Origin: Planctomycetota bacterium
GTDB taxonomy: Bacteria; Planctomycetota; UBA1135; GCA-002686595
Assembly: GCA_016714045.1 (NCBI GenBank)
Contig: JADJNY010000001.1
Span: 558,001-622,000, forward strand
DNA length: 64,000 bases
Direction: 5' to 3'
The position numbers and the translations under genes were made by a program. Every line of letters starts with the position of its first letter. Within the stretch, counting starts at the first letter, position 1. Below the pieces are notes generated by a model that was given only the letters and a program-made list of their open reading frames with translations, searched no databases and was not told where the DNA came from. Positions 46,206 to 55,351 of the stretch are shown here, piece after piece.

Positions 46206-47398
46206 TCGCGACGCTCCTCGGCACCGTCCTCGCTTACGGGCCGACGCGCGGAGCGCAGGAAGCCGCTCGTGCACCGTCGACCGTCGAGCTCCCGCGCGAG
46301 GAACGCGTGCGCCGCATCCTGCAGGTTTGGACCGAGCGCTTCTCGCTCGGCGACTTCCATCGCCTTCGGCATTGGACCTCGAAGAACGACGTCGATCCCC
46401 GCCGAGTCGATCATCACCTGCGCGCGGACGACGACGACTACGGGCTGGGAGCCCACATCGCCTTTCGACTGGACGTCGCGCGTGAGTTCGAGGCCGCGCT
46501 GTTCGCCGCGTACGGTCTCGACGTGCAGCGCGACGTGCGCGTCGATCGCGACGGTGTGCACGCGCGCTTCGACGGCGTGGACTCCGCGCGCAAGGTCGCG
46601 TTCGAGCTCGATGGCCGCCGGCATCCCGACGAACCGGAGACGAGCCGGGTCTACCTCCCCGAGCCGATCGAGGACGCGCTCGAACCCGAGGAGTTTCAGC
46701 GGCTCGCGCGCGACGGATGGCGCGTGCATGCGCTGCGCTCGATGCAGTTCTCTTCCTCGGGGCCGGATGACCTCGCGCCGTATCTCGCGCTCTCGCTCGA
46801 CGCGGTCGAGTTCCTGAACGACGTCACGGAGGGCGACGACGTCGACCTGCGTGGTCTCCAGTTCACGGAACGCCTGCGTTTGCCGCTGCCCGCGTTCACG
46901 GAGCTCCCGTGGCCGGACGGGAGCGTGCCGACCTACTCGGGCGGGCCGGACGTCGAGAGTGCGTTCGAGCTCCGCGCGGCGGCGCACGTCGTGCTCTCCA
47001 TCCCGAAGAACGCGCTTGGCGTCGAGCGCGGGAAGCGGACGGAGCGCGCGCTCGACGGCCCGCTGCTCGACGGCGAGTGGAGGTACGCGCCGAGCGCAAC
47101 TCCGATCGCGAGCGCGGGCTCCATGCAGGTCCTGGCACTTCCGTTCCTCGAGCGCCGCACGACGGCACCGGGCGGGGCGCCTCGCCTCATGCCTCACGCA
47201 CGCATCGTGCAAGCGCGCGCCGCGCCGCTCGAACCGATCGTGATCGAAGCGCGCGGCCGGCTGGTGCTCCTGCCGTCCGCGTTCGACACCGCGCAGCCGT
47301 TCGAGATCGAACTCGAGCTCCAACCGGGGGGGCAGGCCTACCTCGGCTGCATCGACGTGGTGCACGCAGGGTCTACCCTCACAGGAGGACGACGATGA
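46202..47398 (+). CDS. First of three paralogous exported proteins of the radical SAM locus
   Basis: A 398-residue protein of unknown family. A signal-like segment (VIATLLGTVLAYGPTRGAQE) replaces the long leader of its two paralogs. The shared core includes ARKVAFELDG, LARDGWRVHAL, PDDLAPYLALSLDAVEFLND, then DDVDLRGLQFTERLRLPLPA and ELPWPDGSVP. The shared C-terminal part is ARIVQARAAPLEPIVIEARG, LPSAFDTAQPFEIELELQPG. It starts by GTGA overlap with the radical SAM gene and ends by ATGA overlap with the next paralog, which has AGGAGGA upstream. It may be the substrate or partner of the radical SAM enzyme. Confidence 0.65.
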   Translation: MIATLLGTVLAYGPTRGAQEAARAPSTVELPREERVRRILQVWTERFSLGDFHRLRHWTSKNDVDPRRVDHHLRADDDDYGLGAHIAFRLDVAREFEAALFAAYGLDVQRDVRVDRDGVHARFDGVDSARKVAFELDGRRHPDEPETSRVYLPEPIEDALEPEEFQRLARDGWRVHALRSMQFSSSGPDDLAPYLALSLDAVEFLNDVTEGDDVDLRGLQFTERLRLPLPAFTELPWPDGSVPTYSGGPDVESAFELRAAAHVVLSIPKNALGVERGKRTERALDGPLLDGEWRYAPSATPIASAGSMQVLALPFLERRTTAPGGAPRLMPHARIVQARAAPLEPIVIEARGRLVLLPSAFDTAQPFEIELELQPGGQAYLGCIDVVHAGSTLTGGRR

Positions 47399-48669
47399 AG
47401 CGCAAGCCCGCTCCGCTCCGCATCGAACACCGTCCGCTCCCGCGCGACTACGCGCCGCGCTATCCCGTCGCACTCGCACCCAGCGAGTACCGCGAGCTCG
47501 TCGCGCGCCGCAACCACGAGCGCGTGCGTGCGCTCCTCGCGGCGGGCATCGCGTGCCTCGTCGTCGAGCGCGCGGTCGCGCAGGAGCCCGTGCCGAAGCG
47601 CGCGCCGGTCGCGACGCTGCGCGAGCGCGAGACCCAGGTCGTGCGCGCGCTGCAGGTCGTCGCCGAGGACCGCGAGCTGTGGGGGCTCGACAAGCTGCGC
47701 CACGCGGCTCGCACCTCGGAGACGACGCGCGGCTCCGCGCGGCACCAGGTCCACGTGCCCCTGACGTTCGGCTCGGCGCCGTTCTACTTCCTCGAGCGCG
47801 GCGCGACGACGCGCCTCGCCGCGGAGCTCTTCCGCGCGTACGGCCTCGAGCCGGAACTCGGCGTGCGGCTCGACGAGGAGCCCGTGCACACGGTGCTCGA
47901 AGGCGCGGATCGCGCGCGCAAGGTCGCGTTCAAGCTGATGGGCCGCGCGCGCTCGACCGAGCCGTACGAGACGGTCATGGAGCCCGAACCGCCGGCCGAC
48001 GACCTCTCCACGGAGGAGTCCGACGCCCTCGCGAAGCAGGGTTGGAAGCTCCAGATGATCGAGATGGCCGAGTACGGCTCCGAGCAGCTCCGCGACCTCG
48101 AGCCGTACCTCGCGTATGCGTTCGGGATCGTCGACTTCCTGAACTCGATCGACGACGGGCCGGACGTCGATCTCCTCGGGCTCCACTTCACGCGACACCT
48201 CGCGCTCGACTGCCCGTTGGGGGCCGCCTTCGCGTGGAAGGGCGACGCGCCGAAGCTCGAACCCGACGAAGGGACGCAGACCACGCGCCTCGTGGTCGCC
48301 CGTCCGACGTCGTTCACGCTGTCGTTCCCGGTGGAGGCGACGCGCGCGCGCCGCACGACGACGAGGCCGGACCGGACCGATCCGTTCCCCGAGACGGCGC
48401 CGGTCACCGGCGCGATCACCTGCCTGCAGCTGCCGATCACGCGCGTCTTCGAGCACCCCGACTCGGCGGCGCCGCGACAGCGAATGAAGGCACGGCTCGT
48501 CCAGGAGGGTTTGCCCGGCGCGCTCCCGTTCGTCGTCGAGGCGAACGCGAGTGTCTTGTTCCTCGGATCGGACTTCGACCCGCTGCGCGCGTTCACGATC
48601 GAGCTCGAGCTCGATCCCGGGCGCTACGTCTACACGCGCGAGCTCTTCGTCAGCGTGCCGAGGCGCTGA
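47395..48669 (+). CDS. Second paralog of the radical SAM locus, with conserved N-terminal leader
   Basis: A 424-residue protein. Residues 16-50 form the leader shared with the third paralog: DYAPRYPVALAPSEYRELVA followed by RRNHERVRALLAA. A hydrophobic stretch (GIACLVVERAVAQ, about 51-63) follows, resembling a signal peptidase region after an unusually long cytoplasmic N-region. The core holds ARKVAFKLMG, LAKQGWKLQMIEM, LRDLEPYLAYAFGIVDFLNS and IDDGPDVDLLGLHFTRHLAL. The C-terminal part reads ARLVQEGLPGALPFVVEANA and LGSDFDPLRAFTIELELDPG. Ribosome site CAGGAGGA lies 7-14 bases before the ATG. Function unknown; the family is not one I recognise. Confidence 0.65.
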   Translation: MKRKPAPLRIEHRPLPRDYAPRYPVALAPSEYRELVARRNHERVRALLAAGIACLVVERAVAQEPVPKRAPVATLRERETQVVRALQVVAEDRELWGLDKLRHAARTSETTRGSARHQVHVPLTFGSAPFYFLERGATTRLAAELFRAYGLEPELGVRLDEEPVHTVLEGADRARKVAFKLMGRARSTEPYETVMEPEPPADDLSTEESDALAKQGWKLQMIEMAEYGSEQLRDLEPYLAYAFGIVDFLNSIDDGPDVDLLGLHFTRHLALDCPLGAAFAWKGDAPKLEPDEGTQTTRLVVARPTSFTLSFPVEATRARRTTTRPDRTDPFPETAPVTGAITCLQLPITRVFEHPDSAAPRQRMKARLVQEGLPGALPFVVEANASVLFLGSDFDPLRAFTIELELDPGRYVYTRELFVSVPRR

Positions 48670-48698
48670 CGCGCGCTTCACCCAACCCTCGCACCGCC

Positions 48699-50030
48699 AT
48701 GCGACGCATTCGACTTTCTGCTGGCCTCCAACCGATCCCGCGGCCGTATGCGCCGCGCTATCCCGTACTGCTCTCGCCCGACGAGTACCGCGAGCTCGTC
48801 GCGCGCCGCAACCACGAGCGCGTGCGCGCTTTGCTCGCGGCGGCGGCCATCGCGCTCGCGTCGCGCGCGACGTCGGCGCAGGCGCCGAACGCGTCGAGCG
48901 GAGGCGTCGATGCGCGCGCGGCCCTCGAAGCGCGTGTGCTCGGTGTGCTCCAAGCGTGCGCGGAGCGTCACGCAGCACCGCGCAACCTCGCCTTGGAGCA
49001 TTCAGCCAATCCGAACCCGTCCACACCGGGCGCCGTCGACCACGCGCTGTACCGCGGCGTCGGTTTCGGCACCGGGATGTCCCATGTCTTCGACCGCGGC
49101 GAGGCGCGCCGTCTCGCGCGCGAGTTGTTTGGCGCGTACGGATTCGAGCTCGAGCCGGGTACGCGCGTGGATTCCGACGTGGTTCACGGCCGTCTCGATG
49201 GCGCGAACCTCGTACACAAGGTCGGATTCGACCTCGTGGACCGCGTGCCCGGGATCTTGGGCGACGCGGGCGAGGTGGTGGCGCCCGAGGAGCCCGCGGA
49301 CGCACTCGACGACGGCGAACTAGCTCGACTTCGGACGGAGGGCTGGCGCTTGCACGTCGTGACGACCACGCGGTACTCGCGAGACGACGCGCACGACCTC
49401 ACTCCGCTCCTCGCCTACGCGCTCGGACTGATCGAGTTCCTGAACGCGATCGACGACGGTCCCGACCTCGACGTGCGCGGGCTGTTCTTCGAGAGCGCGA
49501 TCACGCACACGCTCCCCCTGTTCGCGAAGCTCCCGTGGCCGGAGGGGAAGGTGCCCGCGTGCCAGTATTCGGCGCAAGGAGGCTACGACTACACGCTGAA
49601 GGAGCCGGCGAAGCTCGTCCTGCGCTTCCCCGCGGACGCGACGAAGACCGCGCGGTCGTCGCACGCGGAGGTCTGGGAAGACTTGCTCGAGCCACGCACG
49701 AAGGCGCGCGCGGCCGACGCGTCCGGCGATCTCGATGCGACGCGCGCGGCGCGGCCCACGAGCGGGCTCGGCACGCTGCACGGTCTGCGTCTGCCGTTCG
49801 AGCCCGCGTTCCCGAGTCCCGCATCCGCGCATTCGCGCGCCGCGATGCGCGCGCGCATCGTGCAGGAGCGCGCCGCGCCGGCGGCTCCCCTCGTGATCGA
49901 GGCCCACGCTGGCTTCGTGTTCCTCGGCTCGGAGTTCGACGCAGCGCAACCGTTCCGCGTGGAGTTCGAACTCGGCCCCGGCGACTACCGCTTCGACGCG
50001 GCGCTCGAGATCGCGTTCCCGAGGCGTTGA
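48699..50030 (+). CDS. Third paralog of the radical SAM locus, with conserved N-terminal leader
   Basis: A 443-residue protein. Residues 14-48 repeat the leader: PRPYAPRYPVLLSPDEYREL then VARRNHERVRALLAA, followed by a hydrophobic AAAIALASRATSAQA that ends in a good signal peptidase site. The core has MSHVFDRGEARRLARELFGA, LRTEGWRLHVVTTTRYSRDD, LTPLLAYALGLIEFLNAIDD and GPDLDVRGLFFE. It ends with ARIVQERAAPAAPLVIEAHA, FLGSEFDAAQPFRVEFELGP and a terminal FPRR, as in the second paralog (VPRR). A Gly/Ala-rich insert near residue 345 is the main difference. It is 29 bases downstream of paralog two and closes the operon before a strong hairpin. Confidence 0.65.
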   Translation: MRRIRLSAGLQPIPRPYAPRYPVLLSPDEYRELVARRNHERVRALLAAAAIALASRATSAQAPNASSGGVDARAALEARVLGVLQACAERHAAPRNLALEHSANPNPSTPGAVDHALYRGVGFGTGMSHVFDRGEARRLARELFGAYGFELEPGTRVDSDVVHGRLDGANLVHKVGFDLVDRVPGILGDAGEVVAPEEPADALDDGELARLRTEGWRLHVVTTTRYSRDDAHDLTPLLAYALGLIEFLNAIDDGPDLDVRGLFFESAITHTLPLFAKLPWPEGKVPACQYSAQGGYDYTLKEPAKLVLRFPADATKTARSSHAEVWEDLLEPRTKARAADASGDLDATRAARPTSGLGTLHGLRLPFEPAFPSPASAHSRAAMRARIVQERAAPAAPLVIEAHAGFVFLGSEFDAAQPFRVEFELGPGDYRFDAALEIAFPRR

Positions 50031-50139
50031 CTTGCCCTCGCTCGCCCACGGCGCAGTGACGTCTCGTGGCTCACGGCGGGCGCGACCCTGGGCGCGCTCG
50101 CTCCTGTCGCGCGTCACGCGCTCGCTCCACCCCGCGAAC

Positions 50140-50177
50140 GACACCGGCCGCCCGCGCACGCGCGGACGGCCGGTGTC
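50140..50177. terminator. Long hairpin, bidirectional terminator candidate
   Basis: GACACCGGCCG (50140-50150) pairs exactly with CGGCCGGTGTC (50167-50177). After one C/A mismatch the stem continues for five bases (CCGCG/CGCGG) to a CACG loop. It stands between the convergent third paralog and the PilX-like gene. No T-run on either side. Confidence 0.65.
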
Positions 50178-50198
50178 ACGAACGGACCGAGTCCGTGA

Positions 50199-52577
50199 TC
50201 AGAGCGTGTTCGCCGTGGGGTTCCACAGCGTGCGCTTCATCACGACCTGGTTCGGGTTGTCGACGTTGAGCATCTGCTTCGTTCGCTTGTCGTAGTTGAC
50301 GCGCAGGCCCACCTGGAACGGCGAGCCCGGCACGAGGCTCGAAGGCGGCGTTCCGGCTGCCGCGCGCCGGCCCGGCGCGAGCAGGCCGAGGTCTGCGCAC
50401 ACGAGCGCTCCGTTCACCTCGAGGCGGCCCTTCATCGGCGAGTTCCTCGGCACGATGCCGAAGATCGCGTTGTTGGTGTAGAGGAGGCCGTCGATCTGCA
50501 CTGGCGTGTTCGCCGGGTGCGAGGCCTTGAAGGCCTCGATCGCGCGCTCCTGCAACTCGTCCGTGATCCAGCCGTCGTTCGGCGTGAGCGTCAGCACCGT
50601 CGCACGCGGCGCGCCCGTCGCCGGGTCGTACAGGATCGGGTTCGTCGTGTCGCTCGGATCTACCATCGTGATCTGGTCGGGGTTCCACGTCAGCGGAACC
50701 TCCGCGTCACCGATCCACGTTTGCGTGTCGGGGTCGAAGTAGATCTCGCCCAGGTTGTAGATCGGGATCACGTCGCCCGGCCCGAACTGGTAGTAGCGCG
50801 GCACGTAGTCCGCGATGTAACCCGGGTTCGTCACGCTCCACGTCGACGGATCGCGCACGTCGTCGCCCGGCCCGGGGAGCAGGGGCTGCGTGCGCGCCCA
50901 CTCGCCGCGGTTGAACAAGGACACCTCGGCCAACGGGAAGTTCCACGGGCTGTCGGGGTTGCCGGTGACGATGTCGTTCGCACCGGGCGCGAGGCTCGGG
51001 CTCGGCATCAGGTAGTCGCCGATGAGCACGTTGCCGCCGCTCGCGAGGCCGAGCACGTTGCGCGTGCCGTCCTGCGCGACGCCGAACGTGCGCGGGCCCG
51101 TCGGGTGCGCCGGATCGTCGCCGGAGAGCACGACCTGGCCGTCCAAGTACTGCAGGTCGCTCGGGACGTAGATGTTCCCGCTGACGAGCAGCGTGCCCGA
51201 GCCCTTGACGTAGCCGTTGACGATCACGTCACCATCGATCGCGACCGTGCCGTCGATGACGATCGGGTTCTCGCGCGTGCCGTTCAGGATCACGTGGCCC
51301 GTCGTGTTCGAGCCGAGCGTCGCCTGGTTGCCCGTGAAGAAGGCGGCGTCGTACTCCTCGTCCGTGTCGATCGGATCCGAGCCGTCGTTCACCGTGATCA
51401 CGCCGGAGCTGATCGTGCCCTCCGCATCGCGCGCCTGAGCGTAGAACTCGGACGGGTCGACCTGGCGGTTGCCGGAGCCCGTCGTCGTCGGCGCGTGTGT
51501 CACAGGGTCGATGCCGCCGTCGTCGCGGAAGGGCGGCGGGAACTCCGTCGGGAGGTTGCCGTCGACCATGTCCGAGTACTCGTCGGGATACTGCAGGTAG
51601 AGGTTCTCGCCGGCGACGGGCGGATCCCCCGCGGGCGTGAAGTTCTGCCATTCGACGTTGCCGTAGTCGTCCTGCTGGATGTTCCCCGACGCGTCGAAGA
51701 CGCAGGGCTTCGAGGACTGGGCCGCCCAGTTCGCGATGGGCACGCCGTTCTGGTTCGTCGCGTGACCGCGGACGTACAGCGACCCGGCGATGCGTGTGTC
51801 CGAGTCCCAGTCGCCGAAGCCGGGTCGGCCGTCGCTGCGGAGCATCAAGCTCTCGAGCGTGCCGACCTTCACCTTGTGGAAGGTGTCGAAGTTCGTCGGG
51901 TCCGTGTTCCACACGCGGTCCGCGGAGTCGATCACGGTGTGACAGAAGACGCAGTTCACGTTGTTCGCCAGGATGCCGTAGTCGAAGCCCTCGAACGGCG
52001 CGGGCTCGATCGTGTAGACGAGCTGCACCGAGCGCGCGAAGGCGGGCGAGGCGAGCCCCTGGCCGCGGCGCGTCGTCGCCTGGACGGTGACGTAGAGACG
52101 CGAGGCCCCCGACTCGTCGCGGCGCAGGACGCGCACGCCGTCGATCGTGACGCCGTCGAAGACGGTGGCGCCCGTCGCATCCGTCGGGATCGCGAGGCGC
52201 GGCAGCCACTCCGTGCCCGAGCCTGCCGCCGGAGCTCCGCCGTTCGAGTCGGGCGCGAGCCCGATCGAGTCGAGGTAGAGCCGCAGCCCGTCGATGTTGC
52301 CCGCGGCGCCGCCTTGCGCGCGGAGGTAGCCCGCCCAGACGTCCTGCGCGGCGAGCGCGCCGACGCTTTCGACCGCGCTCGTCAGCCGGTGATCGTCCGA
52401 CTGCGTGGTGAGCACCTTCGAGCCGCCGACGCTCGCGGAGAGCATCGTGAGGCCGAAGGCCGTCAGCACGGAGAGCAGGATGAGCGCGGAGATCATCGCG
52501 GAGCCGCGCTTCCTCTGCTGTGCGTGCCGCGCACGACGTTCGTGGCGCGAGCCTTCTCGGTAGATGATTCGTTTCAT
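50199..52577 (-). CDS. Large PilX-like pseudopilin with a CxxCH haem-type motif
   Basis: A 792-residue protein. A basic N-terminus (RKRGSAMISALILLSVLTAF) leads into one transmembrane helix (about 27-47), as in PilX-type minor pilins that do not carry the full Glu5 motif. Residues 207-213 read VNCVFCH, a c-type haem-binding CxxCH motif. A right-handed beta-helix-like middle follows (VILNGTRENPIVIDGTVAID, GDVIVNGYVKGSGTLLVSGN). The C-terminus ends VDNPNQVVMKRTLWNPTANT. It is the third gene of a pseudopilin cluster. Whether haem is attached cannot be told; the remaining Cys residues are few. Confidence 0.75.
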   Translation of the reverse strand: MKRIIYREGSRHERRARHAQQRKRGSAMISALILLSVLTAFGLTMLSASVGGSKVLTTQSDDHRLTSAVESVGALAAQDVWAGYLRAQGGAAGNIDGLRLYLDSIGLAPDSNGGAPAAGSGTEWLPRLAIPTDATGATVFDGVTIDGVRVLRRDESGASRLYVTVQATTRRGQGLASPAFARSVQLVYTIEPAPFEGFDYGILANNVNCVFCHTVIDSADRVWNTDPTNFDTFHKVKVGTLESLMLRSDGRPGFGDWDSDTRIAGSLYVRGHATNQNGVPIANWAAQSSKPCVFDASGNIQQDDYGNVEWQNFTPAGDPPVAGENLYLQYPDEYSDMVDGNLPTEFPPPFRDDGGIDPVTHAPTTTGSGNRQVDPSEFYAQARDAEGTISSGVITVNDGSDPIDTDEEYDAAFFTGNQATLGSNTTGHVILNGTRENPIVIDGTVAIDGDVIVNGYVKGSGTLLVSGNIYVPSDLQYLDGQVVLSGDDPAHPTGPRTFGVAQDGTRNVLGLASGGNVLIGDYLMPSPSLAPGANDIVTGNPDSPWNFPLAEVSLFNRGEWARTQPLLPGPGDDVRDPSTWSVTNPGYIADYVPRYYQFGPGDVIPIYNLGEIYFDPDTQTWIGDAEVPLTWNPDQITMVDPSDTTNPILYDPATGAPRATVLTLTPNDGWITDELQERAIEAFKASHPANTPVQIDGLLYTNNAIFGIVPRNSPMKGRLEVNGALVCADLGLLAPGRRAAAGTPPSSLVPGSPFQVGLRVNYDKRTKQMLNVDNPNQVVMKRTLWNPTANTL

Positions 52578-52683
52578 GGGTCCCTCCTCGATGCCTGCCT
52601 TGTGTGGCGGCCGCCCCCCAGCGGTCCCGCTCGTCGTCCCGGATCGCGCGCGCCCCCGACGCGCGCGATCGTGCTCCTCCGGA

Positions 52684-53757
52684 TCAACCCTCGGGGTCGT
52701 TCCGGAGGAAGATCACCGTCTCGACCTTGCGCACGATCGGCGCGTCCTCGCGGCTGCGACCGAGCACGAAGAGGCGCACGGAGAGTTCCCGGCGCACTCC
52801 ATCCCAGAGGAAGATCGGGTCCTCGAACCCGTCTCCATCGAGGTCCGCGCCCGGACGTCCGCGCTCCTGCAACACGCACGTCGGCGAGAGGCCGACGTCG
52901 TCGCCGGGCGTCGCGGGCGCGTCCGTGTCCCACGTTCGGCGGCGGATCTGTCCGACGTCGAACGTGTCGTTCGTGTCGCCATCCTTGTTCAGGTCGTCGC
53001 CCGTGCGCGCCTCGACGTACTCCGCGTCCGGGGCGTAGACGAGGGCGCTCCAGCCCTCGGCGAGCGGCACGCCGCGCACGGTCGAGCCCCAGCGCAGGCC
53101 GTCGACGTCGAGGAAGTCGTTCCCGCCCGCCGGGTCGGTCGGCGTGCGGAAGCTGAAGCCTGTGCCGTCGCCGCGGAAGAACACCGTGCGACCGCCGACC
53201 GTCGCGCGTCCGTCCCACAAGTTCGCGGGCGGGTTCGTCTGCAGCGCGATCGGCTCCGCGAGACCGCCCCACAGGAGCTCGCCGTTCGCGGCGTGGCCCG
53301 CGGGATCCGTGCCGAGCACGCCGCGCTCGAGCGTCTGAAACACGTCGGCCGTGATCGATGCGTAGCCGACGCGTTCCGTCGCGCCCGTCCCGCGGTCGAA
53401 CAGGAGGTAGCCCTGCGGCGGGAAGCCGAGGGTCGAGCTGACGCGCGCGCCGGCCGTGTCGCCGGTGCCGAGCGCGTTCACGAGCGTCGCGGTCGGCGAG
53501 GCTCCGCGTGCGTCGGCGAGCTCGCGCTCCAGGCCGTGCAGCATGGACTGCGCGCGCGACTCCGCGATGGCGATGCCGAGCGAGGACTGCGAGACCTGGG
53601 TGTCCTGCTGGAGGAGCCCGTAGCTCGAGAGCAGCACGACGGCGAGGATGCTCGTCGCGATCAGGGCCTCCGTCAGCGTGAAGCCCGCGCGGTCGGCGCA
53701 AGTGCGGCGTGCGGCGCGCTGTGCGCGCGATCGAATCGGATAGCGCATGGTGAGCAT
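52684..53757 (-). CDS. Type IV pseudopilin, PilW-like
   Basis: A 357-residue protein with a prepilin signal: cleavage is expected in AG|FTLTEALIATSILAVVLL, giving mature Phe1 and Glu5 (G25/F26, E30 of the precursor). The long globular part contains aspartate-rich segments (DDLNKDGDTNDTFDVGQIRR; ADLDGDGFEDPIF) that resemble calcium-binding loops. It ends RKVETVIFLRNDPEG. PilW-like proteins are minor pilins that prime pilus or type II secretion assembly. ATG 53757 is used; ATG 53748 is possible. The upstream pilin stop is one base away, and the PilX-like gene follows after about 106 bases. Confidence 0.85.
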   Translation of the reverse strand: MLTMRYPIRSRAQRAARRTCADRAGFTLTEALIATSILAVVLLSSYGLLQQDTQVSQSSLGIAIAESRAQSMLHGLERELADARGASPTATLVNALGTGDTAGARVSSTLGFPPQGYLLFDRGTGATERVGYASITADVFQTLERGVLGTDPAGHAANGELLWGGLAEPIALQTNPPANLWDGRATVGGRTVFFRGDGTGFSFRTPTDPAGGNDFLDVDGLRWGSTVRGVPLAEGWSALVYAPDAEYVEARTGDDLNKDGDTNDTFDVGQIRRRTWDTDAPATPGDDVGLSPTCVLQERGRPGADLDGDGFEDPIFLWDGVRRELSVRLFVLGRSREDAPIVRKVETVIFLRNDPEG

Positions 53758-53758
53758 C

Positions 53759-54330
53759 TCAGAAGCGCGCCAGGAAGAAGGCGTGCGTGATCTGCAAGTT
53801 GCCCGAGGACCCGCGCCATTGCGCACGCACGACGACGGGCAGGAGTCGCGCGGTGTTCGATACGTCGCTGGAGCCCGCCGCGCCGTCGCCGTCGAGGTCG
53901 CGGGGAGGCCGAGCTGCGTGCCGAGCGCGGCGTCCGTGATCGTCTCGTCCGTGACGATCTGGATCGTGCCGACGCTCGCCGCGCCATCGCGCGCCGTGAG
54001 CTCGCGCACGTCGAAGGTCGTGCCGATCTCGCCGCCGGCGGCGACGCCGTCGAGGACGGCCGTCGTCCACCCCGCCGGATCCGTTGTCGCGCGGTCGGCG
54101 AGCGATTGGAGGCGCTCGGACACGGCGCGCACGGCGTTTTGAGCGAGCATGCGCTCGCGGTTCACGCGGCGGAGCCCCGCCATCTTCAGGGTCGAGGCCG
54201 TCGCGGCGAGCAACGCCACGAGCAGCACGGTGATCGAGAGCGTCACTTCGAGCAGGGAGAACCCGCCCGTCGCGCGACGCGCCTGCAGGCGCCCGCTCCC
54301 GCCGATCTTCCGGATTCCTCGTCCTGCCAC
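53759..54330 (-). CDS. Type IV pseudopilin, PilV-like (apparent frameshift near 53905-53915)
   Basis: About 190 residues. The prepilin motif is TGG|FSLLEVTLSITVLLVALL with Glu5 kept. The pilin helix continues through ATASTLKMAGLRRVNRERML. After AALGTQLGLP the frame is lost; a one-base shift gives RDLDGDGAAGSSDVSNTARL, a calcium-loop-like segment also seen in the next pilin, then LPVVVRAQWRGSSGNLQITH and AFFLARF with a TGA at 53759-53761. The GTG at 54330 has GGGAG upstream. It is the first gene of the pseudopilin cluster. Confidence 0.75.
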
Positions 54331-54529
54331 GTGCCGCTCCCTGCCCGGCTGCCGGCCGGACTTCGGGGATTTCGGCGAGCGGACGCGCCTCTCTTGAAGG
54401 AAATCGCAAATCGGCCGTTCGGTGGGTGGAGCGGGCGTGGGCACCGCAGGCGTCGGCGGAGCGCGCCAGCGGACCCGGGGACCGAACCGGGGCGTTGAGC
54501 GCGCGTGGGGGCTTCGCCACGATGCGCGC

Positions 54530-55318
54530 ATGCAACACGGAATGCGTTTCCAGGGGCGGACGATCGTCGTGACGGGAGCAGGCACGGGCATCGGGCGCGC
54601 GATCGCGCTGCGGCTCGCGAGCGAGGGCGCGGCGCTCGCGCTCGTCGCGCGCCGTCGCGGGCCGCTCGAGGAGACGGCGCGCGCGATCGTCGCGGCCGGC
54701 GGGCGCGCGCCGAGCGTGTTCCCCGCCGACGTGCGCGACGCGGCGTCCGTGCGCGCGGCGTTTGCCGCGGCGCGCGGCGCGCACGGGCGGCTCCACGCGC
54801 TCGTCGCGAACAGCGGGATCGGCGGGCCGAACACGCCCGGAGCCGAGGACCGCTTCGAGGAGCTCGTCGCGACGAACCTCACCGGGACGTACCACTGTCT
54901 GCGCGCCGCGCAGCAGGAGCTCGCGCCCGGCCCCGCGACACGGCACCTCGTCGTCGTGTCGTCGATCCTCGCGCGGCTCGGCGTCGCCGGCTACACGGGC
55001 TACTGCGCGAGCAAGGCGGGGCTCCTGGGCCTCGTGCGCGCGCTCGCGATGGAGCTCGCGCCCGACAACGTCCAGGTGAACGCGGTGCTGCCGGGCTGGG
55101 TCGACACGGACATGGCGCGCGAGGGGCTCGAGGGCATGGCCCGCGCGATGGGCACGGACCTCGCGGGCGCGAAGCACGCCGCGCTGCAGGCCGTGCCGCT
55201 GCGGCGCTTCGCCGACCCGAAGGACGTCGCGGGCCTGATCGCCGGGCTCCTCTCGGACGACGCGCGCGGCGTGACGGGCGCCTCGCTCGACATGAACAAC
55301 GGCGCGTGGATGAGCTGA
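54530..55318 (+). CDS. Short-chain dehydrogenase/reductase
   Basis: A 262-residue classical SDR. The cofactor motif is TIVVTGAGTGIGRAIALRLA (TGxxxGIG), the NAG-type motif is ALVANSGIGG, and the catalytic Ser-Tyr-Lys are in VVVSSILARLGVAGYTGYCA followed by SKAG. The end reads GVTGASLDMNNGAWMS, where FabG-type enzymes have GQxLxVDGG. It reduces a ketone or oxidises an alcohol with NAD(P)(H); the substrate is unknown. ATG 54530 or 54542 may be the start. It is divergent from the pilin cluster. Confidence 0.88.
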   Translation: MQHGMRFQGRTIVVTGAGTGIGRAIALRLASEGAALALVARRRGPLEETARAIVAAGGRAPSVFPADVRDAASVRAAFAAARGAHGRLHALVANSGIGGPNTPGAEDRFEELVATNLTGTYHCLRAAQQELAPGPATRHLVVVSSILARLGVAGYTGYCASKAGLLGLVRALAMELAPDNVQVNAVLPGWVDTDMAREGLEGMARAMGTDLAGAKHAALQAVPLRRFADPKDVAGLIAGLLSDDARGVTGASLDMNNGAWMS

Positions 55319-55351
55319 TCGCCGCTCGTGCACGGAGCCTGGCTCCGCGCT

